Below are positions 1-6,797 of a stretch of DNA of 7,159 nt, piece by piece. Both the position numbers and the translations under genes were made by a program. The notes under the pieces are model-generated. The model was not told where the DNA came from and made no database searches. It worked only from the letters and a program-made list of their open reading frames with translations. Source of the DNA: Clostridia bacterium. GTDB lineage: Bacteria > Bacillota > Clostridia > Oscillospirales > CAG-272. The stretch's first letter is position 1; the number at the start of each line of letters is the position of its first letter. The stretch covers positions 1 to 7,159 of the forward strand of contig CAAGJL010000376.1 in the NCBI GenBank assembly GCA_900770145.1. The letters run 5' to 3'.

Positions 1-732
1 GGAGTAGGTCTGCGAATAGGGCATCATATGGTTGTCCGTGCGCCCGTCGTTGTCGTGAATGTGCAGCACTTTCAGGCGGTTGCCCAGCGCTTTGATATAC
101 GCCCGCAGGTTTCTGCCCATCAGGTTGGCATGACCCACGTCCAGGCAGAAGCCGAAACGCTCCTCTCCTGCGTCTTTGTTCAGCGTGTCGATATACCAGC
201 ACGCCTCGCTGACGTTGGCACAGGAGCCCTCAATCATATGGGAGCCGAAGCCCACAAACAGGTTTTCCAGGCACACGATCACGTTGTATTTTTTCGCCAT
301 CGGAATCATCTTGCGATAAAGCTCCAGATTGATGGCAAATTCCTTTTCCTTGGTGGAGCGGGTGATGGAGTGCACCACCAGGTGCTTGACGCCGAGATAC
401 CCGCACATCTCAAAGCAGATGTTCAGGGCTTTCTGCATATACTCGTTGATGTCCTCGCGTTCTTTTGCCCAGATCGGGAAGGGGGCATGCGCCTGGAAAA
501 ATTCCACGCCGTATTTTTCGCCCGCTTCTTTAATGGGTTTGTAGTGCGCGTAAATTTCTTCCATCGGTTTGTCGTAAAAGCCGGAGGGGGCAAGACCTTC
601 CTTGACCCATTTGCCGACCGGCGCGCCGGGGAAGCCGAGGTCCACGGCGTTGAAACCGCACTCGGAAAGGACGCGGAGCGCGTCCGCGGTGTCGGTGCCT
701 GCATAAGCGTTTTGCGTTGCAATTCTCAGCAT
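1..732 (-). CDS. Sugar phosphate isomerase/epimerase-like TIM-barrel protein, C-terminus cut off by window edge
   Basis: Partial gene: 244 codons are visible, reading MLRIATQNAY at the start, and the frame is open to the left edge. It belongs by eye to the xylose-isomerase-like TIM-barrel family (AP endonuclease 2 fold; sugar phosphate isomerases/epimerases), cytosolic metal-dependent enzymes that isomerise or epimerise sugars, keto-sugars or inosose-type substrates. Expected metal ligands are visible: E156 in CLENLF, D198 and H201 in LDVGHAN, H224 in LHIHDND. The final glutamate of the family set would lie beyond the edge. The neighbour at 734-1669 is a clear paralogue (about 55% identical from residue 56 onward by hand alignment). 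If lengths match, roughly 65 residues are missing. The start is fixed by GGAGGA 8 nt upstream, inside the end of the previous gene, and the 1-nt gap implies one operon with translational coupling. The substrate cannot be read from the sequence. Confidence 0.9.
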   Translation of the reverse strand, partial: MLRIATQNAYAGTDTADALRVLSECGFNAVDLGFPGAPVGKWVKEGLAPSGFYDKPMEEIYAHYKPIKEAGEKYGVEFFQAHAPFPIWAKEREDINEYMQKALNICFEMCGYLGVKHLVVHSITRSTKEKEFAINLELYRKMIPMAKKYNVIVCLENLFVGFGSHMIEGSCANVSEACWYIDTLNKDAGEERFGFCLDVGHANLMGRNLRAYIKALGNRLKVLHIHDNDGRTDNHMMPYSQTYS

Positions 733-733
733 C

Positions 734-1669
734 TCAGTTTTCCTCCTTCGGCGCCAGCATCCGCGCCTTGAATTCTCTGCCGATCGCCGCGATCAGCGAA
801 AGCACTTCCGACTTGGTGCTTGCCGGGAACGTGCGCAGCACGCGGAACGTTTCAAAGTTGAGCGACCCGGTGTATCCGATGTCGCGCAGCCCCTCGATCA
901 GCCCGTCCCAGTCGGTATAGAATCTGGTGCCCCATTTGTAAACCTGCGTAAAGGGCAGCATATGGCTGTCTGTCGTGCCGTCGTTATCATGAATGTGCAG
1001 GATAGTCAGTCGCTTGCCGAGGGTGTTGAGGTATTTGCGCATGTTTCTGCCCACCAGATTGGCATGCCCCACGTCAAAGCAGAAACCGAAACAGTCCTCG
1101 CCTGCTTCCTCATTCAAGAGGTCGAGATACCAGCAGGCTTCTTCCGCGTCGGAGCAGGGCCCCTCCAACATATGGGATTTGTAGCCGCTAAACAGATTTT
1201 CCAGGCACACTTTGACCCCGGTGCGCTTGGCTGTGGGCATCAGCGCGCGGTAGATGGCAAGGTTGCAGTCGCGCTCCTTTTCTTTGGTGGAGCGTTTGAC
1301 CGGGTGCACGACCACGGCGGGGCACTCCAGGAATTTTGCCACTTCCAGGCTCTTTTCGGTCGCCATCAGCACATACTCGTTGATGTCGTCTCTGTCCTTG
1401 ACGAACATCGGGAAAGGCCCGTGCATCTGCGCAAAGCGGATGCCGTATTTGTCTGCCGCCGCCTTGATGGGGCGGTAGTATTCAATCAGTTCTTCCACGC
1501 TCTGGTCAAAAAACGTGGTCAGCTCCCCTTTGGGGATGCAGTCAGCAGGCAGGTGGTTGTCCATGTTGTAGTCCACTGCCTCAAAGCCGCGTTCTTTGAT
1601 AAAACGGAAACTCCCTTCCGGGTCGCTCTCGTTCCACCAGCAGGCGGTCTGTACGCTGATTTCCAGCAT
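734..1669 (-). CDS. Sugar phosphate isomerase/epimerase-like TIM-barrel protein (311 aa)
   Basis: Complete 311-residue protein starting MLEISVQTAC. It is an xylose-isomerase-like TIM barrel; the family is metal dependent and acts in the cytosol on sugars or cyclitol ketones. The expected metal-site residues are all present: E157 (CLENLF), D199 and H202 (FDVGHAN), H225 (LHIHDND) and E273 (NFETF). Conserved H83 and H122 sit on earlier strand ends. The start at 1669 is supported by GGAGGA at 1682-1677 with 7-nt spacing; the reading frame stays open much farther upstream, through the intergenic region and antisense to comM, but that extension has no family homology. It is the first gene of a two-gene minus-strand operon with its own promoter. 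The C-terminus ends in a short charged tail (APKEEN). The paralogues differ most at residues 10-55, the region likely to shape the active-site entrance, so different substrates are plausible (inference). I cannot assign an IolE/IolI-type or any other specific reaction. Confidence 0.92.
   Translation of the reverse strand: MLEISVQTACWWNESDPEGSFRFIKERGFEAVDYNMDNHLPADCIPKGELTTFFDQSVEELIEYYRPIKAAADKYGIRFAQMHGPFPMFVKDRDDINEYVLMATEKSLEVAKFLECPAVVVHPVKRSTKEKERDCNLAIYRALMPTAKRTGVKVCLENLFSGYKSHMLEGPCSDAEEACWYLDLLNEEAGEDCFGFCFDVGHANLVGRNMRKYLNTLGKRLTILHIHDNDGTTDSHMLPFTQVYKWGTRFYTDWDGLIEGLRDIGYTGSLNFETFRVLRTFPASTKSEVLSLIAAIGREFKARMLAPKEEN
741..746 (-). promoter_or_regulatory. Ribosome binding site of the partial isomerase gene, inside the upstream gene
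   Basis: The minus strand reads GGAGGA here, 8 nt before the ATG at 732-730. The site lies within the last codons of the upstream paralogue, whose TGA stop occupies 736-734, so only one base separates stop and start. This supports the chosen start and a translationally coupled pair. Confidence 0.8.
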
Positions 1670-1686
1670 TTGTGTATCCTCCGATA

Positions 1687-1700
1687 GGTGAAATTTCACC
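1687..1700. promoter_or_regulatory. 14-bp perfect palindrome, probable operator in the isomerase leader
   Basis: GGTGAAATTTCACC is perfectly self-complementary with no spacer. It lies between the predicted minus-strand start of transcription (about 1715) and the ribosome binding site, at roughly +16 to +29, a usual position for a repressor site. It abuts a second small inverted repeat, CCGCC-CTT-GGCGG at 1699-1711, which would form a hairpin in the leader RNA. Size and symmetry suit a dimeric helix-turn-helix regulator, but no regulator gene is in the window, so the partner is unknown. Confidence 0.5.
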
Positions 1701-1721
1701 GCCCTTGGCGGCGCTATGCAC

Positions 1722-1751
1722 ATTATAACGGTTTTTTTGCGACAATTGCAA
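1722..1751 (-). promoter_or_regulatory. Promoter of the isomerase operon
   Basis: On the minus strand a consensus -10 TATAAT (1727-1722) follows a -35-like TTGCAA (1751-1746) with an 18-nt spacer. The predicted start of transcription is near 1715, giving a leader of about 45 nt before the ATG at 1669. The -10 is perfect; the -35 matches four of six positions, so an activator or derepression may matter. Confidence 0.6.
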
Positions 1752-1758
1752 GCAAAAA
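1734..1758. promoter_or_regulatory. Inverted repeat overlapping the isomerase -35 element
   Basis: TTTTTGC (1734-1740) and GCAAAAA (1752-1758) are perfect 7-bp inverted arms around an 11-nt centre that itself contains CAATTG. The structure covers the predicted -35 of the minus-strand promoter, so a protein bound here could compete with or contact RNA polymerase. AT-rich inverted repeats also occur by chance, so this is a weaker call than the downstream palindrome. Confidence 0.35.
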
Positions 1759-1914
1759 TCCGCCTTTTTGGGACTATTGCACACTTTTTTCGGAAAACTG
1801 CCCGTAAAAAAGCGTATCCCTTGCGCCGGGCGACGCGAATTTTGGTTATTTTGCCCAATTCTCCGGCAACGACCGCCACGGGGTGCCGCGGCGGCGGAAT
1901 TTGCTTTTTCGTTC

Positions 1915-1943
1915 TTGAAAATGCGGGAAAGATATGATATACT
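1915..1943 (+). promoter_or_regulatory. Strong sigma-A-type promoter of comM
   Basis: TTGAAA (1915-1920) and TATACT (1938-1943) are separated by 17 nt, and TGA directly before the -10 gives an extended -10 (TGATATACT). Transcription would begin near 1950, leaving a leader of about 36 nt. A later TTGACA at 1961-1966 has no -10 at the right distance. This promoter may also drive purB and the acyl-CoA synthetase gene. Confidence 0.75.
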
Positions 1944-1985
1944 GTATGTTGGAAAACGTTTTGACAGATACTTGGGGGACAGGGT

Positions 1986-3527
1986 ATGTTATCGGTAGTT
2001 TTAAGCGCGGGGATTGCGGGGATCGACGGATTTCTGGTGCAGGTGGAGTGCGACGCCAAGGAGCGGATGCCCGGTTTTGAGATTGTGGGGCTGCCCGATC
2101 TTGCCGTACGGGAAGCGAAAGAGCGCGTGCGCACCGCCTCCGCCAACAGCGGATTTCGCTTTCCCGCCCTTGCGTTTACCGTCAATCTTGCCCCTGCCGA
2201 CCGCAAAAAAGAGGGGTCGGGGTTTGACGTGGCGATTCTTGCGGGGATTTTACAGACCGTGGGCGCCATCCGGCGGGAGGCAGACCTCTCGCGGGTGTGC
2301 CTGATCGGGGAGTTATCGCTCTCCGGCTCCATCCGCCCGGTGCGGGGCGCGCTTTGTATGTGCGTTGCCGCCAAAGAGGCGGGGTTGAAGGAGATTTTCG
2401 TGCCCGCCGAGAACGCGGCGGAAGCCGCCGCGGTGCACGGGATGACGGTGTATCCGCTGACCGATATGCGCTCGCTTGTGAACCATCTCAACGGCACCGA
2501 AAAAATCACGCCGATGCGGGCAGACGAACATGCGTTTGAGGACGCGGTGCTCCGCCACACGCTGGATTTTGCCGACGTGCGCGGACAGGCGCAGGCAAAG
2601 CGCGCCATGGAAATTGCCGCCGCGGGCGGGCACAATATTCTGCTGATCGGCCCTCCCGGCACGGGCAAATCCATGCTGGCAAAGCGCCTGCCGACCATTC
2701 TCCCGCCCCTGTCGTTTGAGGAGGCGGTGGAGACCACCAAAATCCACTCGGTGGCGGGGATCCTGCCGTCGGGTACGCCGCTGTTGTCGGCACGCCCGTT
2801 CCGCTCTCCGCACCATACGATGTCGGCGGTCAGTCTGGTCGGGGGCGGCGCCAACCCCAGCCCCGGCGAGGTGTCGCTGGCACACAACGGGGTGCTGTTT
2901 CTCGATGAACTGCCGGAGTTCCCCAAAACCGTGACCGACACGCTCCGCCAGCCGCTGGAAGATCGCCGCGTGACCATCACCCGCGCCAGCGGCAGGGTCA
3001 CGTTTCCGTGTTCGTTTATGCTGGTAGGGGCAATGAACCCCTGCCGTTGCGGGTATTTCGGGCATCCGACCCACCCCTGCACCTGCACGCCGCAGGATGT
3101 GAAACGGTACATTTCCCGCATCAGCGGGCCGCTGCTTGACCGCATTGACATCGAGGTGGAGTTGCCCTCCATCTCGTATGACGAGCTTGCCGCCACGGGC
3201 GCTACGGGCGAAACGTCCGACGCCATCCGGGCGCGGGTGGTGCGGGCGCGGAAATTTGCCGCCGCGCGCATGAGCGGGGAGCCGGGCATTTTCTGCAACG
3301 CCCAACTGGACGCGGCGGGCATCCGCAAATACTGCATCGCCGACGACGCGGCGGGGGCGATGCTGCGCGCCGCATACGACCGCATGGGGCTTTCCGCGCG
3401 CGGATATGACCGCATTATGCGGGTTGCCCGCACCATTGCCGACCTTGCGGGCAGCGACCTCATCCGCGCCGAGCACATTGCCGAGGCGATTCAGTTACGC
3501 AGTCTTGATCGCAAATACTGGAATTAA
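1986..3527 (+). CDS. comM: ComM/YifB family Mg-chelatase-like AAA+ ATPase (513 aa)
   Basis: Complete 513-residue protein, the usual family length of about 500-510. The N-terminal domain (about 1-170) is the Lon-protease-like ChlI fold, with the family signature PGFEIVGLPDLAVREAKERV at 29-48 and KEGSGFDVAILAGIL at 75-89. The central AAA+ domain carries Walker A GPPGTGKS (222-229), Walker B VLFLDELPEF (303-312, D307/E308) and an arginine-finger candidate in LLDRIDI (R386). A Cys-rich loop, NPCRCG...HPCTCTP (C353, C355, C365, C367), is typical of the family and could bind metal. The C-terminal Mg_chelatase_C region ends with the helical RGYDRIMRVARTIADL segment. Characterised ComM is a hexameric branch-migration helicase aiding integration of incoming DNA in natural transformation; despite the family name there is no sign of chlorophyll synthesis. 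The start aligns with family N-termini and is preceded by GGGGGA at 1974-1979. No competence genes are visible nearby. Confidence 0.95.
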   Translation: MLSVVLSAGIAGIDGFLVQVECDAKERMPGFEIVGLPDLAVREAKERVRTASANSGFRFPALAFTVNLAPADRKKEGSGFDVAILAGILQTVGAIRREADLSRVCLIGELSLSGSIRPVRGALCMCVAAKEAGLKEIFVPAENAAEAAAVHGMTVYPLTDMRSLVNHLNGTEKITPMRADEHAFEDAVLRHTLDFADVRGQAQAKRAMEIAAAGGHNILLIGPPGTGKSMLAKRLPTILPPLSFEEAVETTKIHSVAGILPSGTPLLSARPFRSPHHTMSAVSLVGGGANPSPGEVSLAHNGVLFLDELPEFPKTVTDTLRQPLEDRRVTITRASGRVTFPCSFMLVGAMNPCRCGYFGHPTHPCTCTPQDVKRYISRISGPLLDRIDIEVELPSISYDELAATGATGETSDAIRARVVRARKFAAARMSGEPGIFCNAQLDAAGIRKYCIADDAAGAMLRAAYDRMGLSARGYDRIMRVARTIADLAGSDLIRAEHIAEAIQLRSLDRKYWN

Positions 3528-3589
3528 GGCATCACCGCGCAATTCCGACTGCGCAATTGCACCATCGGAATTACGCGGTAATGCCTTAA
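3524..3589. repeat. 66-bp near-perfect palindromic element between comM and purB
   Basis: The whole segment is one palindrome centred between 3556 and 3557. Of 33 base pairs, 28 are Watson-Crick, four are C/A on the plus strand (3533-3580, 3540-3573, 3549-3564, 3552-3561) and one is T/C (3550-3563). The four C/A pairs become G-U in minus-strand RNA. The ends read TTAAGGCAT and ATGCCTTAA; the left TTAA contains the comM stop codon. There is no T-tract after it, so it is not a standard terminator. It resembles a miniature inverted-repeat (MITE-like) or REP-type element, possibly with TTAA or TA at the insertion point (inference). It could also fold in the comM-purB transcript and affect stability or expression. 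Confidence 0.8.
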
Positions 3590-3613
3590 AACCGGAATCA
3601 GAAAGGAATTATT

Positions 3614-5041
3614 ATGCCGAACGACGCTTATCTTTCACCCTTTTCCACCAGATACGCCTCCAGGGAGATGCAGTATCTCTTTTCCGCAGACAAAAAATTC
3701 ACCACTTGGCGCGCGCTCTGGATTGCCCTTGCCGAGGCGGAACAGCAGGCTGGACTGAACATCACGGACGAGCAGTTGGACGAACTGCGCGCCCACGCCA
3801 CCGACGTGGACTATGACAAGGCGGCGGCGTATGAGAAAAAACTGCGCCATGACGTGATGGCGCACATCCACGCGTGGGGGGAGCAGTGTCCCAAGGCGCG
3901 CCCGATCATTCATCTCGGCGCCACCTCCTGCTATGTGGGGGATAACACCGATATGATCATCCTCAAAGACGCGCTGACGCTGGTGAGAGGGAAACTCTGC
4001 CGCGTGATGAAAAATCTGCGCGACTTTGCGCTGAAATACAAGGCGTTGCCGGCGTTGGGCTATACGCACCTGCAACCGGCGCAGATGGTCACGGTGGGCA
4101 AGCGCGCCACGCTCTGGCTCTACGATTTGGTGCTGGATCTGAACGACCTGCAATATGTGCTTTCCACGCTGGCGCTGCTCGGCTCCAAGGGCACTACCGG
4201 CACGCAGGCGAGTTTTATGGAACTGCTGGGCGGGGATGAGGAAAAAATTGACGGAATCGAGGCGTATATCGCAGGGAAATTCGGGTTTGACCGGGTGGTG
4301 CCGGTCAGCGGGCAGACGTATACCCGCAAATACGACTCCCGTGTGATGGCGGTGCTTTCCGGCATTGCGCAAAGCGCGTATAAATTTTCCAACGATCTGC
4401 GGATTTTGCAGTCGTTCAAAGAAATGGAAGAGCCGTTTGAAAAAAATCAGATCGGTTCTTCGGCGATGCCCTACAAGCGAAACCCCATGCGTTGCGAGCG
4501 CATGGGGGCGCTCTGCCGTTACGTCATTTCGGACGTGACCAACACCGCCGTGACCGCCTCCACCCAGTGGATGGAGCGCACGCTGGATGACAGCGCCAAC
4601 CGCCGCATTTCGATTGCGGAAGGGTTCCTCGCCGTGGACGCGATTCTGAATATTTATATCAACGTGACCGACGGGCTGGTGGTCTACCCGAAAGTGATCG
4701 AGGCGCGCATTAGACAGGAACTGCCCTTTATGGCATCCGAAAACATTCTGATGGACGCGGTCAAGCGGGGCGGCGACCGGCAGGAGTTGCATGAGGCCAT
4801 CCGTGAGCTTTCCATGGAGGCAGGCAAGCGCGTGAAAGAAGAGGGGCTGGATAACGACCTGCTTTCCCGCATTGCCGCCGACCCGCGCTTTGGGCTGAGC
4901 GCCGAGGAACTGAGCGCGCATATTGACCCTGCCGCCTACATCGGGCGGTGCCCCTCGCAGGTGGAGCGCTTTGTGCGGGACGAGGTGGACCCGATTCTGG
5001 CAAAGTATCCGGCGACCGAGGGGATGAAACTGGAAGTCTGA
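3614..5041 (+). CDS. purB: Adenylosuccinate lyase, long form (475 aa)
   Basis: The enzyme catalyses two fumarate-releasing steps of purine synthesis: SAICAR to AICAR, and adenylosuccinate to AMP. The protein belongs to the fumarase/aspartase superfamily. Superfamily signature GSSAMPYKRNPMRCE lies at 281-295, with the catalytic Ser in the SS pair (282/283). Catalytic His candidates are H79 in RHDVMAH and H152 in GYTHLQPAQ. The substrate-binding region LGATSCYVGDNTD (101-113) and the helical core EGFLAVDAILN follow family patterns, and the C-terminal domain closes with the AYIGRCPSQVERFV segment. At 475 residues it is longer than the Bacillus subtilis enzyme (about 430), and its HDVMAH and KRNPMRCE motifs resemble the animal-type long lineage (from memory). 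AAAGGA at 3602-3607, 6 nt ahead, supports the start. It lies 86 bp after comM across the palindromic element and 59 bp before the acyl-CoA synthetase. A long antisense frame over this gene is a composition artefact. Confidence 0.97.
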   Translation: MPNDAYLSPFSTRYASREMQYLFSADKKFTTWRALWIALAEAEQQAGLNITDEQLDELRAHATDVDYDKAAAYEKKLRHDVMAHIHAWGEQCPKARPIIHLGATSCYVGDNTDMIILKDALTLVRGKLCRVMKNLRDFALKYKALPALGYTHLQPAQMVTVGKRATLWLYDLVLDLNDLQYVLSTLALLGSKGTTGTQASFMELLGGDEEKIDGIEAYIAGKFGFDRVVPVSGQTYTRKYDSRVMAVLSGIAQSAYKFSNDLRILQSFKEMEEPFEKNQIGSSAMPYKRNPMRCERMGALCRYVISDVTNTAVTASTQWMERTLDDSANRRISIAEGFLAVDAILNIYINVTDGLVVYPKVIEARIRQELPFMASENILMDAVKRGGDRQELHEAIRELSMEAGKRVKEEGLDNDLLSRIAADPRFGLSAEELSAHIDPAAYIGRCPSQVERFVRDEVDPILAKYPATEGMKLEV

Positions 5042-5044
5042 CAA

Positions 5045-5061
5045 ACCGCCCCGCGGGCGGT
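5045..5061 (+). other. Small GC hairpin between purB and the acyl-CoA synthetase gene
   Basis: ACCGCC (5045-5050) and GGCGGT (5056-5061) pair perfectly, with further C-G pairing possible in the centre. No T-run follows, so it is not a normal intrinsic terminator. It starts 4 nt after the purB stop and may protect the purB 3' end or partly reduce read-through. No good promoter is visible in this 59-bp gap. Confidence 0.4.
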
Positions 5062-5100
5062 ATACATTAACCCATAAAAAGGAAGAACGGAGGAGAAAAA

Positions 5101-6786
5101 ATGCTTGGTATTATGGAGAAAAATCTGCGCACGATTGAAAATCTGCGCGTGATGTTGGAGGATTCTGCCCTGCGCGGGGGAACCGCCACCGCCATCCGGG
5201 AGAAACGGGACGGAATCTATCAGGATATTTCCTATTCGCGCCTGGCGGCGGAAACGGAGGCGCTGGGCACGGCGCTTGCGCACCGGATCCCGGCGGGCGT
5301 GCGGGTGTTGCTGATCGGGGAGAACAGTTATGCGTGGGTGCTTTCGTTTTTGGCGCTGGTTTGCGGCGCGGGTGTGCCGGTGCCGGTAGACGCGGCGTTG
5401 CCTGCCGCGGCGGTGGCGGCAATCGCACGGGAAGCGGGCGCCACGGCAGTGATCTACGCGCCCGACAAGGCAACCCGTATTGCCGGGCTTTCGGGCGTGG
5501 TTTCCGTGTGTACGGATGAGTTGGAAAGCCTGCTTGAAACGGGCAGGGAACTGTTGCGGAACGGGGAGCCCTCCGTGTTTGAGACCGACATTGACCGCAC
5601 GGCGCCCGCCGCAGTCTTTTTCACCTCCGGCACGACCGGCAAGCCGAAAGGGGTATTGCTTTCGCACGCCAACCTTTGCCGCACGCTTGCCGGGGTCGGT
5701 TATATGGCAAACCTCACCCCCTCGGACACCTTTTTGTCTGTTTTGCCGCTCTCGCACGCGTATGAATGCGTGCTGGGGCTTCTGGTACCGCTTTGCTACG
5801 GCGCGGCGGTCGCTTTCGGAGAGGGGCTTTACGCGCTCGGCAAAAATCTGCGGGAGGTGCACCCCACCGCCATGGTGCTACTGCCGTTCCTTGCCGAGGC
5901 GCTTTACCGCAAGTGCTGGGCGGATATCAACCGCCGCGATGCGGAGACGACTGTGCGCCGTATGATTGCCATTTCCGACCCGGTACGTCCGCTTGCCGCA
6001 AGGCAGGTGCTCAAAGAAAAACTGCTTGCGCGGGAGCGCGCGATGTTCGGCGGGCGCCTCAACCGCATTTTCATTCTCGGCGGACATACGGACGCCGCGG
6101 TGCAGAAAGGGCTTCGTCAGCTTGGCATTTTTGCGGTGCAGGGTTACGGGCTGACCGAATGCGCGGGGCTGGCGGCGCTGAACTGCGACGAAAGTTATAA
6201 GGACGGCGCGGCAGGCAAGGTGCTTACGGGCGGCGTGCTGGATATTTACAACGCCCAGCCGGACGGCAGCGGGGAGATCCGCTACAAGGGCGAAAACGTG
6301 ATGCTGGGGTACCTGGCGGGCGCGGGGCAGGAGTCCGGCCTTCGTCGCGACGGGTGGTTTTACACCGGCGACATCGGCAGGATTGACGCGGACGGGTTCC
6401 TTTACGTGATCGGCAGAAAGCAGAACGCCATCGAGACCGCCAGCGGCAAGCGCATCTGCCCCGAGGAGTTGGAGGCGTTGCTCAGTCAGAATCCGTTCAT
6501 CCGCGAGGCGGTGGTGCTTGGCGTGTATGATGAGGAGAAGAAAGACAACGTGGCGGCGGCGTTCATCTGCCCGGATTTTGCCTATGCCAAAGCGATGTTC
6601 GGCGAGTTTGACTGGATGGAAAACCTGGACACCGCGATTTCCGAGTGGGTGGAGGACATCAATGCCGAATTACCGCCCTTTGAACGGATTTCGATGTACG
6701 CCCTGAGAGAGAAACCGTTTGCACGCAACGCGTCCGGCAAGGTGCTTCGCGCCGCGCTGGCAAAAGAATTTTCCGCGCTGGAGTGA
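5101..6786 (+). CDS. AMP-forming acyl-CoA synthetase, long-chain fatty acid CoA ligase type (561 aa)
   Basis: Complete 561-residue member of the ANL adenylating superfamily. It would use ATP to form an acyl-adenylate, then transfer the acyl group to CoA, probably at the inner face of the membrane. Motifs in order: N-terminal IGENSYAW (72-79), P-loop FFTSGTTGKPKG (173-184), substrate-region LPLSHAYE (215-222), adenine-binding region LGGHTD (326-331), QGYGLTEC (347-354), WFYTGDIG (419-426), hinge region GRKQNAIE (438-445) leading into PEELE, and the C-terminal catalytic Lys in NASGKVLR (K547). The pattern matches the FadD-like long-chain branch better than acetyl-CoA synthetases, but chain length cannot be read. 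The start is fixed by GGAGGA at 5089-5094, 6 nt ahead; a second Met at residue 5 is less well placed. No carrier-protein domain is fused, so a lone NRPS-type loading enzyme is possible but less likely. One oddity is HTD after GG, where relatives usually have a small residue (GGAP-type). It is last in the plus-strand gene set. Confidence 0.92.
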   Translation: MLGIMEKNLRTIENLRVMLEDSALRGGTATAIREKRDGIYQDISYSRLAAETEALGTALAHRIPAGVRVLLIGENSYAWVLSFLALVCGAGVPVPVDAALPAAAVAAIAREAGATAVIYAPDKATRIAGLSGVVSVCTDELESLLETGRELLRNGEPSVFETDIDRTAPAAVFFTSGTTGKPKGVLLSHANLCRTLAGVGYMANLTPSDTFLSVLPLSHAYECVLGLLVPLCYGAAVAFGEGLYALGKNLREVHPTAMVLLPFLAEALYRKCWADINRRDAETTVRRMIAISDPVRPLAARQVLKEKLLARERAMFGGRLNRIFILGGHTDAAVQKGLRQLGIFAVQGYGLTECAGLAALNCDESYKDGAAGKVLTGGVLDIYNAQPDGSGEIRYKGENVMLGYLAGAGQESGLRRDGWFYTGDIGRIDADGFLYVIGRKQNAIETASGKRICPEELEALLSQNPFIREAVVLGVYDEEKKDNVAAAFICPDFAYAKAMFGEFDWMENLDTAISEWVEDINAELPPFERISMYALREKPFARNASGKVLRAALAKEFSALE

Positions 6787-6797
6787 GGGGCGCGACG

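Larger units (their letters stand above)
1670..1985. other. Divergent intergenic region with two promoters
   Basis: This 316-bp gene-free stretch separates the divergent isomerase and comM transcription units. The left 90 bp hold the minus-strand promoter, two palindromic sites and the GGAGGA ribosome binding site. The right 75 bp hold the plus-strand comM promoter and leader. The middle, roughly 1760-1910, contains A/T runs and a GC-rich block but no ORF with a ribosome binding site, no RNA gene and no terminator that I can recognise. The promoters point away from each other and are about 165 bp apart, so they are probably controlled independently. Confidence 0.75.

Noticed and set aside
28..771. 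Plus-strand frames opposite the two isomerase genes (28-771 and 962-1687)
   Set aside because: Both mirror the real minus-strand genes; their similarity to each other follows from the paralogy of those genes and neither has a ribosome binding site.
1961..1989. TTGACA at 1961-1966 as a second comM promoter
   Set aside because: No -10-like hexamer lies 16-18 nt downstream; that position falls on the start codon.
734..3478. Minus-strand open frame of 914 codons running through comM and the divergent intergenic region into the isomerase gene
   Set aside because: Only the last 311 codons resemble a protein family and have a ribosome binding site; the upstream part is antisense to comM and low in plausibility.
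3635..5044. 469-codon minus-strand frame covering nearly all of purB
   Set aside because: It is an exact antisense shadow of a well-supported gene, rich in His, Arg and Gly, caused by GC-rich third codon positions.
5045..5061. Intrinsic terminator after purB
   Set aside because: The hairpin is followed by TATACATTAA rather than a T-tract.
4936..5862. 308-codon minus-strand frame across the purB end and synthetase start
   Set aside because: Antisense to two well-supported genes, with an Arg/His-rich composition and no recognisable motif.
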